Part shown: positions 1-5,253 of the stretch, piece by piece
Position numbering within the stretch: position 1 is the first letter of the stretch
Layout: each line of letters starts with the position of its first letter
Source: an uncultured Mycoplasmataceae bacterium
GTDB lineage: Bacteria > Bacillota_I > Bacilli_A > Mycoplasmatales > Mycoplasmoidaceae
NCBI GenBank assembly: GCA_949299825.1
Contig: CASGBP010000081.1
Location: forward strand, 1 to 5,253
DNA: 5,253 nt
Direction: 5' to 3'
Made by a program: the position numbers and the translations under genes
The notes under the pieces: generated by a model
What the model was told of the DNA's origin: nothing
The model's database searches: none
The model's input: the letters and a program-made list of their open reading frames with translations, nothing else

Positions 1-281
1 GCCCAAACCCCTGGACCTTTTGAAGTATTTAATAACTTCATTTGTAATTGGCATGAATCAGCAGCTATTGCTTGTAATCCACCTAAGCAATCAATCTCTC
101 TTGTTACAATCCCTTTTGCTGGTCCTCCAATACTAGGGTTACATGGCATCAAACCAATTGATTCTTCTTGCAAGGTTATGATTGCTGTTTTTAGACCCCT
201 TTTTTCACAAGCAAATGCTGCTTCTAATCCGGCATGACCTGCACCCACAACTATAACATCATATTCACTTAAAATATTAAT
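1..281 (-). CDS. mnmG: MnmG (GidA), tRNA uridine-34 carboxymethylaminomethyl-modification enzyme, N-terminal part
   Basis: FAD-dependent subunit of the MnmE-MnmG complex, which adds the (carboxymethyl)aminomethyl group to C5 of the wobble uridine U34 of certain tRNAs in the cytoplasm. About 93 N-terminal residues are visible, out of a usual 610-630; the rest lies left of the window. The reading shows YDVIVVGAGHAG, the FAD-binding GxGxxG-type dinucleotide motif, then PCNPSIGGPAKG, REIDCLGG and finally GPGVWA, all typical of MnmG. The start is unusual: no ATG, GTG or TTG lies in frame between the upstream in-frame stop (303-305) and the conserved region. A GGAG at 289-292 sits 7 nt before an ATT codon at 279-281, which I chose as start; ATT at 273-275 is the alternative. 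Either start lies inside the end of mgtE, so translation is probably coupled. Its single visible Trp is encoded by TGG, unlike the other genes here. Identity is certain; the exact start is not. Confidence 0.95.
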   Translation of the reverse strand, partial: MNILSEYDVIVVGAGHAGLEAAFACEKRGLKTAIITLQEESIGLMPCNPSIGGPAKGIVTREIDCLGGLQAIAADSCQLQMKLLNTSKGPGVW

Positions 282-1726
282 AAGGTAACTCCAAGGCCAA
301 TGCTAAATAATAGAGTTGTGGTTGTAATGTCCAATAGAGTAGCAAGAATTGGTGCAGACATTACTGAAGGATCAATTCTTAATTTCATAGCCAAAATTGG
401 CAAAGCTGAACCTAGAAATTTTGAAAAAATAATTGCAATAAACAAGGTTAATGATGAAGATGCTGCAATAATTATTCGTTTGGTATAAGTTTCAAGTCCG
501 GTCAAAGGAATACCATTTACTTCAATTGTCGAATTATATAAACAAGCATAATATATTGTTAGACGTACAAAATTTATAATTGCTAATATAATTCCTATAC
601 AAAAACCAACTAGCAATTCTTTTCTTATTGCCTTTATGTACTCTTTATTTGTAATATCGCCAATGGACAAAGCTCTTATTATGGATGCTGAAGATTGAGA
701 ACCAGCATTCCCTGATGTTCCAGTTAAAACAGGTATTATAGGTACTAAAAGAAGAGTTGATAAACCTGATGTTAATTCATCACCAAGTAATTGAAAACGA
801 TCAATAATAAAACTAGTTATTGTAGCGCTAATCATCAAAACAATTAATCAAACAATTCTTGATTTAACAATATTTAAAATAGGAGCTCTTAAATATGGAA
901 AAGATAATTCACTCATACCATACATTTTATAAATATCATCTGTTGTTTCATCTTGAATCGCTTGCACAATATCACTGTTTTTAATTATGCCAATTAACAC
1001 TCCATTATTATTACAAACTGCTAAAGTATCAATTGTATATTTGTCAAACATCTGAATCACTTCATCAATGCTACCCTTGTGAGTTATTGATATTGGGTTT
1101 TTGTCACAAATATCAATAATCTTGGTTGAGTATTTTTCAGCAAAAAAAAGATCATGTAATTTTATTATTCCACTCAGTACATTATCATCATTCACAACAT
1201 AGAAAGAGCTAACTTGTTCAACGTTTTGCATTTCTTGTTTAATTATTTTTAGACACTTATTAACTGTTCAATTTTGATTAAGACTTAAAAATTCAGGATT
1301 CATTATATGTCCAACTTCGTCGTCTTCATATTTAGCAATTTTTTTAACTTCATTTCTGGTATCACTATCAAGATTAAGTAAAATTTCTTTTGTAAAATCT
1401 TTATGTTCATCCATTAATTGAAAAATTTGATCAGGTCATAAACCTTTAAAAATAGATTTAAGTTCATTACTTTTAGCTGTTGCCAAAACCTCATCAATCT
1501 TATCAAAAGATAAACCTAACAATAAAGTTTTTTGTTTTGAATTGCTAGCTGCTACTAAAATGAAAATAATATATTTGATATCCTCAATTTGATTTAATGA
1601 GTCAATAATTTTGTTTGCTGGATTTTTTTTTATTAATTTTAAGGTACCACTAATATTAAAAGATTCTGCTGATTTTAGAAGGTTGTTAACCAAAATTTTA
1701 TCATCACGAGTTTTAATTAATTTCAT
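269..1726 (-). CDS. mgtE: MgtE-family magnesium channel/transporter
   Basis: Complete 485-residue membrane protein, close to the usual 450 or so, read with TGA as Trp (residues 97, 153 and 293; TGAs at 1436-1438, 1268-1270, 848-850). MgtE is a homodimeric Mg2+ channel of the cytoplasmic membrane whose cytosolic domains close the pore when internal Mg2+ is high. Residues 1 to about 130 match the helical MgtE N domain, ending in the YEDDEVGHIM junction (133-142). About 140-265 form two CBS domains, and 290-485 hold five hydrophobic segments. The signature GTSGNAGSQS is at 336-345. Asp466, in the last membrane segment (ATLLDIT), sits where the family's pore Mg2+-binding Asp is found; that assignment is inferred. 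ATG at 1724-1726 is preferred over TTG at 1730-1732 because a strong AAAGGAGG lies 6 nt upstream of the ATG and touches the TTG. No M-box-sized leader is present. The gene is divergent from glmS, and its end overlaps mnmG. Confidence 0.95.
289..292 (-). promoter_or_regulatory. Shine-Dalgarno-like GGAG for mnmG inside mgtE
   Basis: GGAG on the minus strand lies within the last codons of mgtE, 7 nt upstream of an ATT codon in the mnmG frame (279-281) and 13 nt upstream of a second ATT (273-275). The spacing favours the first ATT. It is the main evidence that mnmG begins at a non-AUG codon; the motif is only four bases long and could be chance. Confidence 0.45.
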
Positions 1727-1732
1727 AGACAA

Positions 1733-1740
1733 CCTCCTTT
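1733..1740 (-). promoter_or_regulatory. Strong Shine-Dalgarno site of mgtE
   Basis: AAAGGAGG on the minus strand, 6 nt before the ATG at 1724-1726. It is the best ribosome binding site in the window. It decides the mgtE start, because the in-frame TTG immediately next to it (1730-1732) leaves no spacer. Confidence 0.85.
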
Positions 1741-1749
1741 ACTAAATAA

Positions 1750-1773
1750 AATTATATGATATATCATATAATT
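1750..1773. promoter_or_regulatory. Palindromic divergent promoter region between mgtE and glmS
   Basis: A perfect 24-bp palindrome centred between 1761 and 1762 occupies the middle of the 66-bp intergenic region. Each arm carries a consensus -10 hexamer TATAAT: 1767-1772 on the plus strand facing glmS, and 1751-1756 on the minus strand facing mgtE. Predicted transcription starts are near 1779 (glmS, leader about 13 nt) and 1744 (mgtE, leader about 18 nt including its Shine-Dalgarno site). Neither side has a recognisable -35 hexamer at 16-18 nt. The symmetry may simply reflect two AT-rich -10 boxes back to back, or it may be a dimeric regulator's operator. The leader is too short for an M-box riboswitch or a glmS ribozyme. 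Confidence 0.6.
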
Positions 1774-1792
1774 AAAATAATTATTTTAAACT

Positions 1793-3619
1793 ATGTGTGG
1801 TATTGTTGGATATATTTCTATTGATGATGATGCAATAAAGGAATCTATGAAGGTACTTAAAAAGTTAGAGTATCGAGGATATGATTCAGCTGGAATAGCA
1901 TTCTTGAACAATAAAAATGATATTGTTATCAAAAAGTCAAAAGGTAAAATCATGGAATTAGAAAAAAAAATTGATTACAAGGTTAGTTCAACTTGTGCAA
2001 TTGCCCATACACGTTGAGCTACTCATGGAGAACCGAATGAAAACAATGCCCATCCACATATGGGTAAGAAGACTATTTTAGTTCAAAATGGTATCATTGA
2101 AAATTACAATGAATTAAAACAAAAATTAATTAATGAAAAAATAGATTTTTATTCTGAAACAGATACTGAAGTTATTACTAAACTAATTGATTATGAATAT
2201 GAAACTACCAATGATCCTATTAAGGCAATTAGATATGCAACTAAACAAGTTAAAGGTTCATATGCCTTAGTACTAATGTTCAAGGATATTCCAAATACAT
2301 TGTATGCAACAACCAAGGATGCGCCACTAGTTATTATGAAGAAAAAAGAAGGATTTGTTTTATCATCTGATGTTAATTCTATTGGTGATGGGAAAAAACA
2401 TTTTTGATTCTTAAATGATAGGGAGTTGGCAGTAATCAATAATAAAAATGTTGATTTTTTTAATATTGATGGAGAAAAGATTACCAAAAAATCAAAACGA
2501 TTAAATATTAGTGCAAAAAATGGTAGCAAAAATGGATTCCCAACTTATATGTTAAAAGAAATGAATGAACAGACTAATTTATTAATTACCAGTTTAAAAA
2601 AACATATTAATGATAAAAATGATATTAGCTTTAATGTTGATAATATCAAGGTTAAGGATTTATTAAAGTATAAGCAAATTAAAATCATTGGTTGTGGCAG
2701 CGCTTATAATACTGGGTTAAACGCTAAGGTTTTTTTTGAAGATTATTCCGATATTAAGTGTGATGTTTATATTGCTAGTGAATTTAGGTATGCCAAATTT
2801 TTTAATGAACAAGATACTTTATATATTTTAATTTCTCAATCAGGTGAAACAGCTGATACAATTGCATGTTTGAGATTATTAAAACAACATAAACAAAAAG
2901 TATTAGCAATAACAAATAATAAAACATCTACTATAGCAAATGAAAGTGATTATTTAATAGATATGAATTGTGGAGTTGAATATGCAGTGGCATCAACTAA
3001 ATCATATACAATTGCAACCTTTTTATTAAATTTATTAGCACTTAAGATAGGCCTATTAAACAATGCCATCGATTTAAAACCAATAGACATAATTAATCAA
3101 GCATTTAGTTCCATATATAAAGCTCATGAAATCTTTGACAATTTTAACATAGAATCTTTTGCTAAAGAATTTATCAAGTATAAAAACATTTTTTTTATTG
3201 GAAGAGGATTTAATTATTTTATATGTCAAGAAGCAGCCCTAAAACTAAAAGAGTTAAGTTATTTGAATTCTAATGCTTATCCTGCTGGAGAATTAAAGCA
3301 TGGAACAATCTCTTTAATTGATGAAGAGTCATTGGTTTTTACAATTGTTAGTAAGGTATCATCGTTGGATGAAAAAACTTTTTCTAACATGAAAGAAGTT
3401 ATAGCTAGAAAGGGTAAGATTGCAGCCATTTGTAATGATAGTGTTAAACCTTATCTAGAAGATAGCGATTACTTCATTAATAATTACGCAGATGAAAGTA
3501 TTTTTTCTTATCTAACCACTATATATATTGTTCAATTAATTGCATATTATGTAAGTGTCACTTTGGGTAATGATGTTGACAATCCAAGAAATCTAGCAAA
3601 ATCAGCGACAGTTGAATAA
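1793..3619 (+). CDS. glmS: Glutamine--fructose-6-phosphate aminotransferase (glucosamine-6-phosphate synthase)
   Basis: Cytoplasmic enzyme making glucosamine-6-phosphate from fructose-6-phosphate and glutamine, the entry to amino-sugar metabolism. The full 608 residues are present when TGA is Trp (W75 at 2015-2017, W205 at 2405-2407). MCGIVGYIS places the catalytic Cys at position 2, exposed after Met removal. The N-terminal Ntn glutaminase (1 to about 220) also shows HTRWATHG (72-79), NAHPH and NGIIENY, with Asn99/Gly100 as the oxyanion-hole pair. SIS domain 1 has GCGSAYNTG (about 300) and the sugar-phosphate loop SQSGET (348-353); SIS domain 2 has GRG, Glu487 and KHG with His503. The C-terminus NPRNLAKSATVE includes Lys603. 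W75 corresponds to the Trp that gates the ammonia channel in E. coli GlmS. All catalytic residues are present, so the enzyme should be active. No Shine-Dalgarno sequence precedes the ATG, and no glmS ribozyme can fit upstream. In a wall-less bacterium the product would serve amino-sugar use or glycan/glycolipid precursors. Confidence 0.97.
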
Positions 3620-3913
3620 TTATTTCATATATTCATTTGATTGATCATTATGTTTTCTCGATTGGTTACATTTAATATGAACTGCTCTTAAATTATGAAT
3701 CTTTGTACTTCCCCCATCTTTTTTGGGAACAATTAGATCAATATTTCAAGAATATTCACTATTACGAGTTTTTTCATTTGTAAAGTGTGAACCATATAGC
3801 ATTAATTTTCCACAAATAGGACAAATTCTATGATTTCTTGGGTTGCAATCTTCCCTACCACAATTACATTCCTTTGCTTCTTTTCATAACCTTTCACTAT
3901 TATCTCTAAGCAT
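3620..3913 (-). CDS. Small HNH-like (His-Me finger) zinc-binding protein, catalytic His replaced
   Basis: A 97-residue protein read with two TGA codons as Trp (W10 at 3884-3886, W56 at 3746-3748), so it is missed under the standard code. The N-terminal half has a cysteine cluster, C16, C18 and C23, followed by CPIC (31-34), suggesting zinc binding. The C-terminal half matches the HNH nuclease core: WNIDLIVPKKDGG (56-68), then HNLRAVHIKCNQSRK (73-87). In typical members the first part reads W-x-I-D-H-I-(I/V)-P. Here Leu60 takes the place of the His general base, and Asn83 follows the Cys where many have His. It may therefore be a catalytically weak or dead nuclease relative, or a zinc-dependent nucleic-acid-binding protein. 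The start is ATG at 3911-3913, preceded by AAAGGTG. The TAA (3620-3622) directly abuts the glmS stop. No adjacent methylase or toxin/antitoxin partner is visible. The fold is a motif-based inference; the cellular role is unknown. Confidence 0.8.
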
Positions 3914-3917
3914 AAAA

Positions 3918-3924
3918 CACCTTT
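3918..3924 (-). promoter_or_regulatory. Shine-Dalgarno site of the HNH-like gene
   Basis: AAAGGTG on the minus strand lies 4 nt (6 nt from the AAAGG core) before the ATG at 3911-3913. It supports this start and supports the short frame being a real gene. Confidence 0.65.
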
Positions 3925-3940
3925 ATTTATAAACCATTTT

Positions 3941-3946
3941 ATTATA
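3941..3946 (-). promoter_or_regulatory. Candidate -10 box for the HNH-like gene
   Basis: A consensus TATAAT on the minus strand would start transcription near 3934, giving a leader of about 21 nt that includes the AAAGGTG ribosome site. There is no convincing -35 hexamer; the -35 position falls in the inverted repeat at 3961-3980. TATAAT is common by chance in DNA this AT-rich, but its placement is right. Confidence 0.5.
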
Positions 3947-3960
3947 TATTTTAAATAGAA

Positions 3961-3980
3961 TTAACTATAAAAATAGTTAA
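3961..3980. repeat. Inverted repeat (8-bp arms, 4-nt loop) between divergent genes
   Basis: TTAACTAT (3961-3968) and ATAGTTAA (3973-3980) are perfect reverse complements separated by AAAA. The element lies between the HNH-like gene and the HAD gene. It covers the -35 position of the former and ends about 35 bp upstream of the -10 of the latter. It has no G/C-rich stem and no T-tract, so an operator is more likely than a terminator. No regulator can be assigned from this window. Confidence 0.45.
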
Positions 3981-4011
3981 AAATACTTAACCATTTTTTA
4001 ATTTATCAGTA

Positions 4012-4020
4012 TGTTATAAT
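4012..4020 (+). promoter_or_regulatory. Extended -10 promoter of the HAD gene
   Basis: TGTTATAAT matches the extended -10 consensus TGnTATAAT exactly. Its hexamer (4015-4020) ends 7 nt before the ATG at 4028-4030, so the usual start of transcription falls at or within a base or two of the A of the start codon. There is no good -35 hexamer at the normal distance, which an extended -10 can tolerate. Confidence 0.65.
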
Positions 4021-4027
4021 TTTGTAT

Positions 4028-4858
4028 ATGCTTCAACTTACCTACGACCTTCTTTTTCTAGATTTAGATGGTACATTGTTATCTTTTTTTAAGCGTATAC
4101 CTAAAAAAAATCTATTAGCTTTAAGATATTATTCTGAATTAGGTGGAAGAGTAGTAATAGCTACTGGTAAGACTTATGTGAATACAAAAAAATATATTGA
4201 TCAATTAAATAGTGTATTGTTACATCCTATTGAATTTTGTGCATGTTTAAATGGTAACATCATATATGATTTAAGGGATAAACAAGAAAAAGTTGTCTAT
4301 GAAGGATTGATAAGCAATTCTGATTGTAAAGAAATATATCATGCATGTAAACGAAATAAAGTAATTTTTGTACCATATACAAAAATGGGAGTTGAAAAAG
4401 GTACTATTCATTCAACTAGTGGGGCTGGATTTTTTTCATTTTTTAACCGATTAAATGCCTGAAATATTAGAAGTTTAAACAGTTATCAAACAATGCAATC
4501 ATATAAGGTAAACATTTTTTCTAGAAGTTTTTCAAGAAAAAAATTAAAGTTAACTTGTTCTCAATTAAGTCAAAATAAATCTATTGATATTCTTAAAACA
4601 AAAAAATATTTTCATGAAATTGTAGCTCATAATTCAGATAAGGGAAATGCAGTAAAAATTATTTGTAAGTTATTGCATAAATCGATTTCAAAAACAGCTG
4701 CCATTGGAGATTCTTACAATGATTTACCAATGTTTAAAGTTGTAGGATTACCTGTGTCTGTTAAGGAAAAATCTTATGAATTTAGAAAGGTTTGTAAATT
4801 TTTTGTTAGTAATAAATTCAATAAAGTTGCCAATGCAATTAATAAATATGTAATTTAG
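4028..4858 (+). CDS. Cof-type HAD-superfamily hydrolase (predicted phosphatase)
   Basis: A 276-residue soluble protein, of normal length for the Cof/YidA-like HAD phosphatases, with one TGA read as Trp (W145, 4460-4462). All four HAD motifs are present. Motif I is DLDGT (12-16), with nucleophile Asp12 and acid/base Asp14. Motif II is IATGKTY (44-50), with Thr46 and a Lys where relatives often have Arg. Motif III is NSDKGNAVK (202-210), with Lys205. Motif IV is GDSYNDLPM (227-235), with Mg2+-binding Asp228 and Asp232. The region between motifs II and III is the type C2 cap domain, which sets substrate choice and is too divergent to name a substrate; sugar phosphates, nucleotides and cofactors such as FMN or PLP are known for the family. 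Mollicutes usually carry several such paralogues. ATG at 4028 is preferred over the in-frame TTG at 4022-4024, because the promoter -10 ends at 4020. No ribosome site precedes it. Its end overlaps the convergent tsaD stop by 4 nt. Confidence 0.92.
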
Positions 4859-5253
4859 GTTAATAGATTAGCCATAATTGCTATCATTACAGCATTATCA
4901 TTAGCTAATTCCTTTGGTGGAATATAAACTTTTCTATCCATAAATTCATCCATTACTCTCTGTCTTAATAACTTATTTGCACTTACTCCCCCACCAATAC
5001 ATATTGAAGCCTTTGGGTATATTGATGCATAATATTTAAGTTTATCTATTAATATATCTATTACTAGTTTTTGAAAACTGCTTACTATTGAGACAACATC
5101 TAGTTGAAGATTTTTCATTTTTTGATTGTTTATATAATTTAGAACAGCAGTTTTAAGTCCGCTAAAAGAAAATTGATCTTGAGAATTAATGGTTTTATTT
5201 AAAAAATTAATATTTGATTTAGAAGCATCATATAAATCATCAATTACTGGACC
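4855..5253 (-). CDS. tsaD: TsaD, tRNA N6-adenosine threonylcarbamoyltransferase, C-terminal part
   Basis: TsaD (Gcp/YgjD/Kae1 family) transfers the threonylcarbamoyl group to A37 of ANN-decoding tRNAs, working with TsaB and TsaE in the cytoplasm. The visible 132 residues are roughly the last 40% of a protein usually 310-340 long. The N-terminal half, with the metal-binding HxxxH motif, is right of the window. Recognisable blocks in order are GPVIDDLY, FSFSGLKTAVLNYI, VSIVSSFQ, ICIGGGVSANKLLRQR (the ASKHA-fold nucleotide-binding GGV.AN segment) and PPKELANDNAVMIA. The last holds the conserved C-terminal metal-binding Asp (codon 4897-4899); where relatives usually have Cys-Thr-Asp-Asn this one has Ala-Asn-Asp-Asn. 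The TAA at 4855-4857 overlaps the stop of the convergent HAD gene. No Trp codon occurs in the visible part. Confidence 0.95.
   Translation of the reverse strand, partial: GPVIDDLYDASKSNINFLNKTINSQDQFSFSGLKTAVLNYINNQKMKNLQLDVVSIVSSFQKLVIDILIDKLKYYASIYPKASICIGGGVSANKLLRQRVMDEFMDRKVYIPPKELANDNAVMIAIMANLLT

Noticed and set aside
300..488. Plus-strand open frame of 62 codons
   Set aside because: It lies opposite the coding strand of mgtE, which has clear family motifs in this stretch, and its translation resembles nothing.
1730..1732. TTG as the mgtE start, two codons upstream of the ATG
   Set aside because: It directly touches AAAGGAGG with no spacer, whereas the ATG at 1724-1726 has a 6-nt spacer.
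1727..1792. M-box Mg2+ riboswitch for mgtE or glmS ribozyme for glmS
   Set aside because: The whole intergenic region is 66 bp, too small for either RNA, and holds no G/C-containing conserved core.
2191..2529. Minus-strand open frame of 112 codons
   Set aside because: It lies antisense to the glutaminase domain and linker of glmS, runs across an in-frame Trp TGA of glmS, and has no ribosome site or recognisable motif.
3961..3980. Rho-independent terminator
   Set aside because: The stem is almost entirely A/T, has no T-tract on either strand, and lies upstream of two divergent genes rather than after one.
3932..3997. Direct repeat AACCATTTT at 3932-3940 and 3989-3997
   Set aside because: Nine low-complexity bases in AT-rich intergenic DNA; probably chance, and no third copy is present.
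848..4462. Reading mgtE, glmS and the HAD gene as pseudogenes split by stop codons
   Set aside because: Each interruption is TGA, the frame continues unchanged past each one with family motifs intact, and one TGA falls on a known conserved Trp. This is code 4, not decay.

Overview
The window is very AT-rich and most of its genes are interrupted by TGA codons that must be read as tryptophan (genetic code 4). At least eight in-frame TGAs fall in four complete genes, one of them at the invariant gating Trp of GlmS. This, with a compact set of housekeeping genes, points to a mollicute of the Mycoplasma/Spiroplasma/Ureaplasma kind, not an Acholeplasma or phytoplasma. I cannot name the genus or species.

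Layout from left to right: the 5' part of mnmG (minus strand, running off the left edge); mgtE, a complete Mg2+ channel/transporter (minus), whose 3' end overlaps the mnmG start; a 66-bp divergent promoter region built around a 24-bp palindrome; glmS, complete glucosamine-6-phosphate synthase (plus); a 97-residue cysteine-rich HNH-like protein (minus) whose stop abuts the glmS stop; a divergent promoter region of about 114 bp with a hairpin-like inverted repeat; a complete Cof-type HAD hydrolase (plus), apparently on a leaderless transcript; and the C-terminal 132 residues of tsaD (minus, running off the right edge), whose stop overlaps the HAD stop by 4 nt.

Functionally this is mostly core metabolism and translation support. 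MgtE supplies Mg2+, GlmS makes glucosamine-6-phosphate, MnmG and TsaD modify tRNA (U34 of the wobble position and t6A37 respectively), and the HAD enzyme is probably a sugar-phosphate or cofactor phosphatase. mgtE and mnmG look co-transcribed and translationally coupled. The other genes look singly transcribed from divergent promoters, and the convergent gene pairs have no room for a terminator between them.

The least ordinary element is the small HNH-like gene, which keeps the HNH scaffold but has leucine where the catalytic histidine should be. I see no mobile element, CRISPR array, rRNA or tRNA. I do not see convincing evidence of a wholly new multi-gene system.
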